From the NCBI RefSeq assembly GCF_002079305.1, contig NZ_CP015039.1, positions 2,836,001 through 2,900,000 of the forward strand: 64,000 bases of DNA, read 5' to 3'. Position 1 is the stretch's first letter. The number at the start of each line of letters is the position of its first letter. Position numbers and translations under genes: made by a program. The DNA is from Rhodovulum sp. P5 (GTDB lineage: Bacteria > Pseudomonadota > Alphaproteobacteria > Rhodobacterales > Rhodobacteraceae). Below, piece after piece: positions 1 to 9,024 of this stretch. The notes beneath the pieces were generated by a model, which did not search any database, was not told the DNA's origin, and saw only the letters and a list, made by a program, of their open reading frames with translations.

Positions 1-288
1 GGTGTCGCCCAGCTTGCAGTTGATCGGTTTGGCTTCAACCAGCATGGCAATCTTGCCGTCGATCTTGATCACAAAATCGACTTTCTCGCCCTTCTTCATG
101 CCGACATCGGCCACAAACTCTGGCACGACTTCTTCAAGGTTGAAAACGTCGAAGCCGAGGCTCTGAATAAAGGGGAGGATGACGGCAGTTTTTGTGGCCT
201 CTTCAGTTAGAGCTTGACGCGCCGCAGCCTTTGAACGAGCGGCCAGTGCCTCAACCTGCTCTTGAAACTCGCCCATAAGCCACCCCAT
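1..288 (-). CDS. Type I restriction R-subunit N-terminal domain-like protein, 5' part only
   Basis: Only about 96 N-terminal codons are in the window; the gene runs off the left edge. The frame reads GFDVFNLEEVVPEF, then KKGEKVDFVI, then MLVEAKP. This order matches the HSDR_N nuclease domain (PD-(D/E)XK fold) found in type I restriction R subunits and in stand-alone proteins; the D of VDF and the E and K of VEAK are the presumed catalytic residues. In-frame ATGs lie at 288 and 276; the upstream one has GAGGAA about 11 nt ahead, so it was chosen with little certainty. Base composition around it is less GC-rich than the core genes. I cannot tell whether a full hsdR or a small nuclease-domain protein continues outside. 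Confidence 0.6.
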   Translation of the reverse strand, partial: MGWLMGEFQEQVEALAARSKAAARQALTEEATKTAVILPFIQSLGFDVFNLEEVVPEFVADVGMKKGEKVDFVIKIDGKIAMLVEAKPINCKLGDT

Positions 289-362
289 TTGCTGCTTGAT
301 TCCTCAAGTTCACCAGCAAAACGCGTAAGTGATTGATATTGTTATGGCGAGATTGGCCAAAA

Positions 363-374
363 TGTAACTACGCG
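363..374 (+). repeat. IS1634-type terminal inverted repeat, left
   Basis: TGTAACTACGCG lies 8 nt outside the transposase stop codon (downstream end of the element). It matches the reverse complement of 2083-2094 at 9 of 12 positions. Confidence 0.5.
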
Positions 375-381
375 AAGGTGG

Positions 382-2028
382 TCAGGCGGGTTTTGGCAGG
401 TTCAGGGTGTCGAAGAGCTCCAGTTGTTCGGGGGTCGGGGTGGTGAGGCCATCGAACTTGCGGTCGGCGATCCGGGCTTCGTGGCGGTGGATGCGGGCGA
501 GCAGGTCGAGCGCGGTGCGGGGGCTGGCGTCATGTCCTTTGGCCTTCAGCCGCATGCGCATGACACGGTAGAGGACGAGGGCGAGAAAGCAGATCAGCGC
601 GTGGGCGCGGATGCGGTCGGGCAGCCGGTGGTGGACCGGGGCGATCTCGATGTCGGATTTCAGGACGCGGAAGCCGCGTTCGATATCGGCCAGCGACGTG
701 TAGCGGGTAACGGTCTCGGCGGGCGTCAAGTCGGGGGCGTTGGTCAGGAGCGCGAGCTTGCCGTCGAAGAGCTCCGCGCGCGCGACGGCGTCCTCGTCAA
801 CACTCCAGCTGAACCGGTCGGCCTGCAGGTCTGCCTTGAGGAAGCGCGTCATTTCCGCCTCGGCGACGGCGCGGGTGAAGCGGCTATAGGCGCCCCGGTC
901 GGAGGCACGGCGACCTCGCGCGGTCTGGCCGCCGTCCTGCGCGTCGAGCTTTGCGACCATCTTTTCGGCCTGGGCTTCAAGCTCGGCGATGCGCGCGCGG
1001 CGCCGGTCGGATTGGTCGGCGGCTCGAACGGGATCATGGGCGACGATCAGGCGGTGGCCGGCGAAGCTGCTTTCCGCCAACCCGTCCTCGTCGAAAGCAA
1101 GGCCCTGGAAGGTTTCGACCAGATCGGCATAACGACGGGCGGGAACCGCGAGGATGAATTCCAGCTTGCGGTCGTCCTGATCGGCCAGGGCGGTCAGCTC
1201 GTCGATGTTTTCAAGGCTGAGCAGACCGCGGTCGGCCACCAGGATGACACGCTGGACGGGGAAGCGCTGCAAGACTGTCTTGAGCATGCCCTGCAGGGTT
1301 TTCGTCTCGCCGATGTTGCCCGGGTGAACGGTATGCATGAGCGGCAGGCCGTCCGCGGTCTGGACCACGCCCAACACGAACTGCCGGGCGATGCCGCCGG
1401 TTTCCTTGTTCATCCCGAAAGCGCGAAGGTCGTCCGCGACATCCCCGTCGCCATGGATGCGCACCGTGGTCAGGTCATAGAAGACCACGGCCAGATCGCG
1501 ATCGACCAGCGGACGGATCTGTTTGGCAAGCGCGCCTTCGACGGTATCGGCGTGATCCATCAACGCATCCATGGCGCGGAGCAGGTGTTGATGGGTGACG
1601 GTGTCCGGCATCGCCGGCATGGCGACCGTTTCCAGCCAGCGCAGGCAGCCCAGCTTACTTGTGGGGTCGCACAACCGATTGAACACCATGGCGCGGACCA
1701 GCGCCTCCACGTCGACTTTCCGCTTGCCGGAACGCAGCGCACGGCCGAGGGCATGATCGAAACCAAGGTCCTTCCACAACTCGTGCAGGGCAAAGACGTC
1801 GCCATAGCTGCGCGCCGCCTCGTAGGTGATCTCGGCCTTCTCGGGCTCGACCCGACCCGCGGCGCGACTGAGCCCCCGGATCAGCGCATCGAGCTGGCCA
1901 TCCTTCATCCCGTCCACGCGCCCCAGATTGGCCACGACGCGCAGCCGGGGCTTGCCCGCCTCGTTACGGAAGGACTCGACAATCTGCAGATAGCGACGCC
2001 CGCCGCTCTCGGTGATGCGCGTGAACAT
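382..2028 (-). CDS. IS1634-family DDE transposase
   Basis: A 548-residue transposase, the usual length for IS1634. It starts MFTRITESGGRRYLQIVES, typical of the family. The three catalytic acids are recognisable: D185 in VVFYDLTT, D266 in ILVADRG, and E450 in the Y-TSLADIERGFR signature near the C-terminus, with a long insertion between the last two as expected for IS4-type enzymes. It would cut and rejoin DNA at the element's inverted repeats. No frameshift or stop is present, so the copy may be active. A similarly long open frame on the opposite strand is a by-product of high GC. Confidence 0.93.
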   Translation of the reverse strand: MFTRITESGGRRYLQIVESFRNEAGKPRLRVVANLGRVDGMKDGQLDALIRGLSRAAGRVEPEKAEITYEAARSYGDVFALHELWKDLGFDHALGRALRSGKRKVDVEALVRAMVFNRLCDPTSKLGCLRWLETVAMPAMPDTVTHQHLLRAMDALMDHADTVEGALAKQIRPLVDRDLAVVFYDLTTVRIHGDGDVADDLRAFGMNKETGGIARQFVLGVVQTADGLPLMHTVHPGNIGETKTLQGMLKTVLQRFPVQRVILVADRGLLSLENIDELTALADQDDRKLEFILAVPARRYADLVETFQGLAFDEDGLAESSFAGHRLIVAHDPVRAADQSDRRRARIAELEAQAEKMVAKLDAQDGGQTARGRRASDRGAYSRFTRAVAEAEMTRFLKADLQADRFSWSVDEDAVARAELFDGKLALLTNAPDLTPAETVTRYTSLADIERGFRVLKSDIEIAPVHHRLPDRIRAHALICFLALVLYRVMRMRLKAKGHDASPRTALDLLARIHRHEARIADRKFDGLTTPTPEQLELFDTLNLPKPA

Positions 2029-2082
2029 GGCATGCAGGATATCGCACGTTTGGGCGCATTCATAGGGTCTTAAACATCATAA

Positions 2083-2094
2083 CGTGTAACTACA
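2083..2094 (-). repeat. IS1634-type terminal inverted repeat, right
   Basis: Read on the minus strand this is TGTAGTTACACG, the partner of the repeat at 363-374. It lies about 55 nt upstream of the transposase start codon, leaving room for a promoter inside the element. Confidence 0.5.
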
Positions 2095-2317
2095 CGACTT
2101 CGGCCGAACTGCCCACCTCGCGCGCCTTAAGCTATTGAAATCCCATACCTGCGCTGAACGCGCTCACGCAGATTCCCCCGGATTTTGTCGAAGTTCGGTG
2201 ATTCGCTCATTCGCTTAAGCGTAAATTCGCAAATAGTAAAAGGCGCCGAAGTATTAGCGTCAAGATGCGCGCTGCCGGATGCGTCTGCAGATAAGGCACT
2301 GATCCGCCCCTTCGGCC

Positions 2318-4560
2318 TCAATCCCGCCGCCGCAGCCACTCCATCACGGCGGGGCGCACCGATTGAACGCCGGTCGCCCGGGCGGCGTCGATCACGGCGC
2401 GGGCCTCGGCCAGGTTGCTTTTGCGCAGCATGTGCTTGACCGGCCCGATAGAGGCCGGGCGCATCGACAGGGCGTTCAGGCCGATGGCGGCAAAGCACAA
2501 CGCCTCTACCGGGCGGCCCGCGTCTTCCCCGCAGAATGACAGCGGCGTGTTGGTGTCGGCGCAGCGCTTCACGATCTGTTCCAGAAAGCTCAAGAAACTG
2601 ACGTTCAGCGTGTCATAACGGCGGCGGACGCGTTCATTTTCCCGGTCGGCCGCAAAGAAGAACTGCTTGAGGTCGTTGCCGCCGATGGAAATGAAATCGG
2701 CCATCTCGAAGAATTGCCGCGGGGCGAAGGCCAGGCTGGGGGTTTCCAGCATGGCGCCGATTTCGACCTTTTCGGGCAGTACGCGGCCAAGCCGCTCCTC
2801 CCGTTCCAGTTCCATCATCATGTGTTCGCGCGCCGCGCGGAATTCGTCGAGTTGGGCGACGAAGGGGAACATCACGCTCAGCGGGCGCCCTTGCGCGGCG
2901 CGGATCAACGCCTGCAACTGCATCCGCATGACGCCGGGTTTGTCCAGCCCCACCCGGATCGCCCGCCAGCCCATCGCCGGGTTCGGCTCATCCTGCGGCT
3001 TCATGTAGGACAGGACCTTGTCAGATCCGATGTCGAGCGTGCGGAACACCACGCGCTTGCCCTTGGCTGCATCCATGACGCGCGAATAGGTCGCCGCCAG
3101 TTCCCGCGCCGCGGCACGGTGGACCGCGTCAGGAATTGCAGTTCGGTCCGGAAAAGCCCCACCCCCTCGGCCCCGGAGTTTTCCAGCGAGGGCAGATCGG
3201 CCATAAGGCCGGCATTCATGGTCAGCTTGATCCGGTGGCCGCACAGCGTCAGCGCCGGTTCCTTCCGGATCCGGGCATATCGCTTCTGCGCCTTGGTCTG
3301 CATCGCGATCTTGTCGGTAAAGGCGACGGCGACGCTTTCCTCCGGGCGCAAATGCACGACCCCCTGCTCGCCATCGACGAGGATCGGATCGCCGTTCAGC
3401 GCCTCGGTCGTGATCCGCCCGGCATGGACGACCAGCGGGATCGCCAGCGCGCGGGCCACGATGGCCGCATGGCTGCCGACCGAACCCTCCTCCAGCACGA
3501 TTCCGCGCAGGGAGCGGCCATAGTCCAGCAACTCACCGGGGCCGATATTGCGCGCAATCAGGATCGGGTCGGCGGGGCGTTCGGCGCCGGTGCGTTCCCC
3601 CTGGCCTGTCAGGATGCGCAACAGCCGGTTGGACAGATCGTCGAGATCGTGCAGCCGTTCGCGCAGATAGGGGTCGGGCACCGTCTGCATCCGGGCGCGT
3701 GCGGCCGACTGTTCCTTCTCGACGGCGGCCTCGGCCGACAGACCGCGGGTGATGTCTTCTTCCATGCGCCGCTTCCAGCCCCGGGAATTGGCGAACATGC
3801 GATAGGCTTCCAGAACCTGGAACTGTTCCTTGTCGCCGGCGGGGGCTGCGCTCAGCATGTCTTCGACGGTCACGCGCAGCCGGTCCACCGCTTCGCGCAG
3901 GCGGGCAAGTTCCGTTTCGGGGTCGTCCGCGATCGGGTTCGTGACCACCACGCGCGGTTCGTGCAGCCAGACATGGCCGATGGCCACGCCCTCCTGCCCC
4001 ACCGTGCCCTGAAGCGTAACCGGGCGCTGGTGCAGCGCGGCCAGTGCCTCGCCCTCGCCGACGAAGGCGCCAAGCTCTGTCATCTCGGCCAGAACCATGG
4101 CGACGACTTCCAGCGCATAGATCTCGTCGTCTGAATACTGCCGGCCTTCGCGCGACTGCACGACAAGAACGCCCAGCCGTTCCCCCAGCCGCTGGATCGG
4201 CACGCCAAGAAAGGACGAATAGATCTCCTCCCCCGTCTCGGGCATGAAGCGAAAGCCGCGTTCTTGCGGGGCGTTGCCGGTGTTGATGGGGTGGGCCGTC
4301 TTGGCGACGCGCCCGACTAGCCCTTCGCCCACGCGCAGGCGGGTCTGGTGTACGGAGTCGGGGTTCAGGCCCTCGGTCGCGCAAAGCTCCAGCGTGTCGG
4401 CATCGCGGAACAGATAGATGGAACACACATCGGTGCCCATCTGCCCGGCGATGATGGACGTGATGCGGTCAAGCCGTTCCTGCCCGGCGCCCGGCTCGGC
4501 AAGGGATTCCCGCAGCCGACCAAGCAGCCTGCGGCTGGCACTTTCGGTTTCGTCGGCCAT
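2318..4560 (-). pseudogene. ptsP: PtsP, PEP-protein phosphotransferase of the nitrogen PTS (EI-Ntr), interrupted by a -1 frameshift
   Basis: EI-Ntr autophosphorylates on PEP and passes phosphate to NPr. The 5' segment (4560 down to about 3110) encodes a GAF domain (about residues 20-165), the EI N-terminal domain and the phospho-His swivel motif GSHAAIVARAL. The 3' segment (about 3110 to 2318) encodes the PEP-binding barrel, with RTLDIGSDK, SIGGNDLKQ and FCGEDAG. The two are in different frames: after FRTELQFLTRSTVPRR the expected ELAATYSRVMDAA continues in another frame. One extra base at about 3104-3112 (a CGCGGGAA run on the coding strand) would restore a protein of about 748 residues, the normal size. 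Eleven nt separate it from lysC, so they are probably one transcript. A sequencing indel is more likely than true decay. Confidence 0.88.
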
Positions 4561-4571
4561 AGGGCCCCGTG

Positions 4572-5810
4572 TCAGGCTGCGTTTTCCAATTCGAACGCAT
4601 CATGGAGGGCTTGCACGGCAAGTTCCATATATTTCCGGTCGATCAGTACGGAAATCTTTATCTCCGAGGTTGTGATGACCTTGATGTTTATACCTTCAGC
4701 GGCGAGCACCTCGAACATCTTCGATGCAACCCCGGCATGGCTGCGCATGCCAATGCCCACGACCGAAACCTTGGCAACGTCGGTATCGGCCAAGAGATCG
4801 TGGAAATTGATGTTGCCGTCTTCCTTGGCCTTGGCCAGCGCGTCTTTCGCGCGGGCCACCTGATTGACCGGGCAGGAAAACGTCATGTCCGTGCGCCCCT
4901 CTTCGGAGATATTCTGGACGATCATGTCGACGTTCACGCCGGCCTTTGCCAGAGGTCCGAAGATGGCGGCGGCGATGCCCGGACGGTCGGCGACCGAGAT
5001 CAGCGTCATCTTCGCCTCGTCGCGCTGGTAAGCGACGCCAGAGACCACATTCTGTTCCATGATTTCCTCCTCGTCACAGACGAGCGTGCCGGAGTTTTCG
5101 TCCGTTTCCTCGAAGCTGGACAGCACGCGCAGCTTCACCTTGTAGCGCATCGCCAGTTCGACCGACCGGGTCTGCAGGACCTTCGCGCCGAGACTGGCCA
5201 GTTCCAGCATCTCCTCGAAGGCGATCCTGTCAAGCTTGCGTGCCTTGTCCTCGATCCGCGGGTCGGTGGTATAGACCCCGTCCACATCGGTGTAGATGTC
5301 GCAGCGGACCGCGTCGAAGGCGGCCGCAAAGGCCACGGCGGTGGTGTCCGATCCACCGCGGCCCAGCGTGGTGATCCGGCCCTCGGGACTGATCCCCTGA
5401 AAGCCGGCGACCACTGCGACCTTCATGCCCTCGGCGAATTTCTGGTCGATATTGGCGCGCGGGATATCCTCGATCCGCGCGGCGGAATGGGCAGAGGTCG
5501 TCTGCACCGGAACCTGCCAGCCCTGCCAACTGCGCGCCGGCACGTCCATTTCCTGAAGCGTCAGCGCCATCAACCCCGCTGTCACGTTCTCGCCCGAGCT
5601 GACGACCGCATCGTATTCGCGCGCGTCGAACAGGGGCGAGGTCTCCTCGACCCAGCCGACCAGTTCGTTGGTCTTGCCAGACATGGCCGAGACGATGACG
5701 ATCACGTCATAGCCGCGCTCAACCTCGGCCCTGATCTTCTGGGCGGCATTCTTGATGCGGCCCAGATCGGCGACCGAGGTGCCCCCGAATTTCATTACCA
5801 GAACCGGCAT
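4572..5810 (-). CDS. lysC: Aspartate kinase
   Basis: Phosphorylates aspartate, the first step towards lysine, threonine, methionine and diaminopimelate. The 412-residue protein opens with VLVMKFGGTSVAD (the nucleotide/aspartate-binding KFGGTS motif at residues 7-12), has the amino acid kinase domain to about 250, then two ACT domains that normally bind feedback inhibitors (for example SVADRPGIAAAIFG and VGIGMRSHAGVASKMFE). The length fits the monofunctional class. It is the first gene of a lysC-ptsP pair, an arrangement common in Rhodobacterales. The start ATG gives the canonical short N-terminus. Confidence 0.96.
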   Translation of the reverse strand: MPVLVMKFGGTSVADLGRIKNAAQKIRAEVERGYDVIVIVSAMSGKTNELVGWVEETSPLFDAREYDAVVSSGENVTAGLMALTLQEMDVPARSWQGWQVPVQTTSAHSAARIEDIPRANIDQKFAEGMKVAVVAGFQGISPEGRITTLGRGGSDTTAVAFAAAFDAVRCDIYTDVDGVYTTDPRIEDKARKLDRIAFEEMLELASLGAKVLQTRSVELAMRYKVKLRVLSSFEETDENSGTLVCDEEEIMEQNVVSGVAYQRDEAKMTLISVADRPGIAAAIFGPLAKAGVNVDMIVQNISEEGRTDMTFSCPVNQVARAKDALAKAKEDGNINFHDLLADTDVAKVSVVGIGMRSHAGVASKMFEVLAAEGINIKVITTSEIKISVLIDRKYMELAVQALHDAFELENAA

Positions 5811-5877
5811 GGCTCGCCTTGCTGTCCCTTCGTGTGAGTCCGCGATGCTCTAGGGGAACGTCCCGGGAAGGGCAAGC

Positions 5878-6543
5878 TCAATAGGGGTGCGGGTGTCCGT
5901 CCCATGTTTCGAAACAGCCGGTGGTCTCCAGTGTCAGTGCGTCGAACCGGGCGCGCAGCCCCGCCGCGGCTTCTTCCACCCCGATCTGTGCGTGCTGCCC
6001 GCCCATATCGGTGCGGACCCATCCGGGATGATAGACGCCAACGGCGATGCCCGCCGATTTCAGGTCCTGCGCCAGGTTGCGCCCAAGGTTCAGAACGGCC
6101 GCCTTGGACGCCCGGTAGATGTAGGATCCGCCCGGCGCACGCTCCTGCGACCCCATCATCGAGGAAATGATCGCGATCTTGGGCGCCGCGGCACGTTCGA
6201 GGTTCGGCAGCAGAGTCTGGATGGTCAGAAAGACACCCGTGACATTGGTTGCGAACATCTCCGCCCACATCGCGGGCGGATAGCCCGATGGGAGTGTTTC
6301 ATGCTTGTCCAGATACTGTCCGGCATTGCAGATCAGCAGATCGACCGTCTCGCCCTCCAGCTTGCGGCCAAGGTCCCTTTGCTGTCCGGGGTCGGCCACA
6401 TCAAGGTACTCCCAACGGACCCCGGCAATATGGGGCGGGTCGTCCGTTCGGGTGGTTCCGATAGGGCTGCACCCCGCCTTGGCGTAGTCCTGCAACAGGC
6501 GCAGCCCGATGCCGCGGTTTGCGCCGGTAATCAGCGGTGTCAT
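5878..6543 (-). CDS. Short-chain dehydrogenase/reductase
   Basis: A 221-residue classical SDR. The N-terminal Rossmann motif is TGANRGIG (residues 7-14), NAG is present in the LLICNAGQY stretch, and the catalytic Ser...Tyr-x3-Lys reads IISSMMG followed by YIYRASKAA. These show an NAD(P)-dependent oxidoreductase; the short, compact form resembles the C-factor/sniffer subgroup. The substrate is unknown. It lies 10 nt downstream of the DUF1178 gene on the same strand and is probably cotranscribed with it. Convergence with lysC is absent; both read leftwards. Confidence 0.85.
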   Translation of the reverse strand: MTPLITGANRGIGLRLLQDYAKAGCSPIGTTRTDDPPHIAGVRWEYLDVADPGQQRDLGRKLEGETVDLLICNAGQYLDKHETLPSGYPPAMWAEMFATNVTGVFLTIQTLLPNLERAAAPKIAIISSMMGSQERAPGGSYIYRASKAAVLNLGRNLAQDLKSAGIAVGVYHPGWVRTDMGGQHAQIGVEEAAAGLRARFDALTLETTGCFETWDGHPHPY

Positions 6544-6553
6544 GGTCCGTGCC

Positions 6554-6976
6554 TCAGTTGGTTTTGCGCGTCGGCATGAAGGGCAGGGGGGCGACGGGGA
6601 TGCCGTCCTCGATCAGCCGTTTCGCTTCGTCCAGCCGCGCCTCCCCATGAATCGGGCGTTCTGGGATGGTGCCATCATGCATGTCCCGGGCTTCCTGCGC
6701 AAAGCGCAAGCCAACGTAGTCGGAGTTTTCCTCGATCTTTCGCTTGAGCTCGGCAATGGCCTTTTCGGGCGGCGTGACGGCGCCCGGCCTTGGGTCAGGC
6801 GCATTCGATGCCTCGGTCGCCACGCTGGGCGTCATGAGGGTCTTGCTCACCTTCGTTCCGGCGCAGACCGCGCATGACACCATGCCGGCGGCCAGAAGCT
6901 TGTCGAAGGCATCGGCCGACTGGAACCAGCTTTCGAACCGGTGACCTTCGTCGCAGATGAGCGTGTATCGGATCAT
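6554..6976 (-). CDS. DUF1178 family protein
   Basis: A 140-residue protein beginning MIRYTLICDEGHRFESWF. The start, CDEGH at residues 9-13, a second Cys pair in VSCAVCAG (about 33-40) and a conserved C-terminal RPIHGEA stretch are hallmarks of DUF1178. The four Cys/His positions could form a zinc-ribbon-like site, by analogy with FmdB-type regulators. No biochemical function is known to me. It is the upstream member of a two-gene unit with the SDR gene and is divergent from the peroxidase gene at 7116. Confidence 0.85.
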   Translation of the reverse strand: MIRYTLICDEGHRFESWFQSADAFDKLLAAGMVSCAVCAGTKVSKTLMTPSVATEASNAPDPRPGAVTPPEKAIAELKRKIEENSDYVGLRFAQEARDMHDGTIPERPIHGEARLDEAKRLIEDGIPVAPLPFMPTRKTN

Positions 6977-7115
6977 GCCAAATGGTTCCGCAAGAACATT
7001 AATGAACGACTAACAGGCGACAGGCCGGGTGCAATGTCAACGGCGCTGTGCTTGACCGGAAGCGGGGCCGGTATATCTGCGCGAAAAGAAGCCACAAGCT
7101 GCCCAGAGGTTCGAC

Positions 7116-7643
7116 ATGCGTCTCCTGCCCGTGCTCGCCACACTCGTGTTCGCTTCGCCCCCGCTGGCGGCAATGGCCGCCCCGAGCTTCGATTTCGCGT
7201 CAATCGATGGCGGGGAAATCCGTCTTGACGACTATCGCGGCCATCCCGTTCTGGTGGTCAACACGGCCTCTCGCTGCGGGTTCACCCCGCAATATGACGG
7301 TTTGCAGGCCTTGCACGAAAAATACGGCGCGCGTGGCCTTCTGGTGCTGGCCGTCCCTTCCGATGACTTCCGGCAAGAGCTGTCAAGCGAGCAGGCGGTC
7401 AAGGATTTCTGCGACGCGAATTTCGGCCTGACCTTGCCCATGACGGAAATCACCCATGTGAAGGGCGACAACGCGCATCCGTTCTACAAGTGGATGAAGG
7501 CCGAACACCGTTTCGAACCGGGCTGGAACTTTAACAAGGTCCTTCTGGGGCCCGAGGGTGAGGTCGTGGCGACCTTTGGGTCCTTCACCAAGCCGACATC
7601 GAGAAAGCTGACGCGGCCGATCGAGGCGATGCTGGATCAGTGA
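7116..7643 (+). CDS. Secreted glutathione peroxidase-like thiol peroxidase
   Basis: A 175-residue protein with an N-terminal signal peptide ending near AMAA (residues 1-21), so it probably acts in the periplasm. The peroxidatic Cys is C54 in NTASRCGFTPQYDGLQ, and the WNFNK motif (catalytic Trp and Asn) is present near residue 135. It is odd that the segment corresponding to the family's PCNQFG reads VPSDDFRQE: the usual Gln and second Cys are not in place. It probably reduces peroxides through thioredoxin-like donors rather than glutathione; this is inference. The gene stands alone between a divergent DUF1178 gene and thpR. Confidence 0.88.
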   Translation: MRLLPVLATLVFASPPLAAMAAPSFDFASIDGGEIRLDDYRGHPVLVVNTASRCGFTPQYDGLQALHEKYGARGLLVLAVPSDDFRQELSSEQAVKDFCDANFGLTLPMTEITHVKGDNAHPFYKWMKAEHRFEPGWNFNKVLLGPEGEVVATFGSFTKPTSRKLTRPIEAMLDQ

Positions 7644-7807
7644 GCGCGACCCGGCGGTCCATTGTCAGCGGTGCGTGCTGCGTAGGGTGATCGCCGCTGA
7701 GGTGATCGACAGGCGGGGCAGGCGGACAGGAGCGAGCCGCTTTCGGTCTTGGTCCGAACGGGCAAGAATGGGCGAAGGCCCCGATTGTTCCGCAAGAGGT
7801 TCCAGCC

Positions 7808-8374
7808 ATGATCCGTGCCTTTGCCGCCATTGCGCTTCCCGACAGCGTGCTTGACGCGCTCGCCTGCGCGCAGGCCGAATTGCCGGTCAGCCGCCCGACG
7901 CCCGAAGACAACCTGCACCTCACGCTCGTCTTCCTTGGTGACGTACCCGAGGTCAGCCTTGAAGAAGTCCATCTGGCCTTTTCGGCCATCCGGGCGGCGC
8001 CGTTCGAACTGGTCCTGTCCGGGATGGGGGTGTTCGGGGGGCGCAAACCGCGGCTTGTCTATGCGGGTGTTGACCACAGCGATCCCCTGATCCACCTGCA
8101 GGCCAAGCTGGACCGGGCGGCGCGGTCCGCGGGAATCGAGGTCGAACGGCGCAGGTTCACGCCGCATGTGACCCTTGCCTATCTCAATGCCAAAAGGGAC
8201 GACCCGCTGCGAATCGAACGCGCAGTTGCTGCGCAGGCGGGTTTTCGAACCGCGCCATTTCGGGTGGAGGGCTTCGGATTATACCAGTCGGAACTCGGCA
8301 AAGGCGGCGCACGCTATCGTGAACTCGCGTATTACGCGTTTTCCCCTTCGGAAAGCGCCGTGCCTAAGGCATAA
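7808..8374 (+). CDS. thpR: RNA 2',3'-cyclic phosphodiesterase (2H family)
   Basis: A 188-residue 2H phosphoesterase. The two catalytic HxT motifs are visible: H37-L-T39 in NLHLTLVFLGD and H120-V-T122 in FTPHVTLAYL. The length and the start (MIRAFAAIALPD) fit the ThpR/LigT subfamily, which opens 2',3'-cyclic phosphates on RNA ends and can join tRNA halves in vitro. The start codon follows an AAGAGG-type ribosome binding site. The 27-nt gap to the next gene suggests cotranscription with it. Confidence 0.92.
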   Translation: MIRAFAAIALPDSVLDALACAQAELPVSRPTPEDNLHLTLVFLGDVPEVSLEEVHLAFSAIRAAPFELVLSGMGVFGGRKPRLVYAGVDHSDPLIHLQAKLDRAARSAGIEVERRRFTPHVTLAYLNAKRDDPLRIERAVAAQAGFRTAPFRVEGFGLYQSELGKGGARYRELAYYAFSPSESAVPKA

Positions 8375-8401
8375 TGGCGCCACCACACAAGGGGGGAATT
8401 C

Positions 8402-8887
8402 ATGATGGTGTGGACCATTGTGCCGGGGCAGGGCCTCGGGCGTTTGAGATTTGGCATGTCACCGGAAGAGGTCGCCGCATTGCCCGGAATGGGGCGAGCG
8501 GGGCATGTGTATCGCGGTCGCGGCAACCGGATCATGGAATACCGCGGTCTCTCGGTTCCGGTTTGCGAATACAGCGGTGGTGCGCTTTGCGCGATCGTCG
8601 CTGGTCGTCATGTCGAAGCTGTCGTGTTCGACGGCATCGATCTGTTCGCGGCGGGGCCGCGAGAGGTCTTGCACGGCTTGGAACAGCGGTTCGGCACGGC
8701 CCAGCTTTGCCAGGAGCAACTGGTTTTCGCCCCGGCCGGCTTGCGGCTCGGTGGCTATTACGATGCCCATGACCACCGCTTTTTCGAACCGGGCGTCGAT
8801 TATCATGATGAACGCTTCGTCACCCTGTGCGTCCCGGATCAGGTGGTCGCCCCGTCCGAGCAGAGGGAGGAAGTCAGTCTTCCCTAG
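8402..8887 (+). CDS. Hypothetical protein
   Basis: A 161-residue soluble protein I do not recognise. No signal peptide, membrane segment or catalytic motif is evident. It starts MMVWTIVPGQGLGRLRFGMSP; the RFGMSPEEV stretch recalls small proteins of bacterial toxin-immunity neighbourhoods in general form only. An AAGGGGGG ribosome binding site lies just ahead of the tandem ATGs, and codon use is like that of the neighbours, so the frame is probably real. It sits 27 nt after thpR. Confidence 0.6.
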   Translation: MMVWTIVPGQGLGRLRFGMSPEEVAALPGMGRAGHVYRGRGNRIMEYRGLSVPVCEYSGGALCAIVAGRHVEAVVFDGIDLFAAGPREVLHGLEQRFGTAQLCQEQLVFAPAGLRLGGYYDAHDHRFFEPGVDYHDERFVTLCVPDQVVAPSEQREEVSLP

Positions 8888-8984
8888 GCGGGCCAGTTTC
8901 CCCCGCTGCCCGCCCGCGCGTCGCCGCCTTTCGCATGCGGAATGCGTGTTGTCGTGCCGCATCCTCCGATGACATCATCGCCTG

Positions 8985-9013
8985 TTGACGCTTCCTTCGA
9001 AAAAACCTAAGCA
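8985..9013 (+). promoter_or_regulatory. Candidate promoter of tRNA-Trp
   Basis: TTGACG at 8985-8990, a 17-nt spacer, then TAAGCA at 9008-9013. The predicted start site falls a few bases before the tRNA (9025). The -35 is good and the -10 weak. Confidence 0.45.
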
Positions 9014-9024
9014 GCAACGACCGC

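Larger units (their letters stand above)
363..2094 (-). mobile_element. IS1634-family insertion sequence (IS4 superfamily), apparently complete
   Basis: The element is about 1.73 kb and holds one full-length DDE transposase gene. It is bounded by imperfect terminal inverted repeats: TGTAACTACGCG at 363-374 and, on the opposite strand, TGTAGTTACACG at 2083-2094 (9 of 12 positions match). I could not see a convincing target-site duplication beside these ends, so the exact boundaries are inferred. It sits between the truncated restriction-like gene and the 3' end of ptsP. Confidence 0.7.

Noticed and set aside
424..2073. 549-codon plus-strand frame opposite the IS1634 transposase
   Set aside because: Antisense to a clearly recognised transposase with intact catalytic motifs.
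2127..2210. 27-codon minus-strand frame (MSESPNFDKIRGNLRERV...) between the IS element and ptsP
   Set aside because: Too short, no ribosome binding site or homology known to me; it may be a gene remnant at the island border but cannot be supported.
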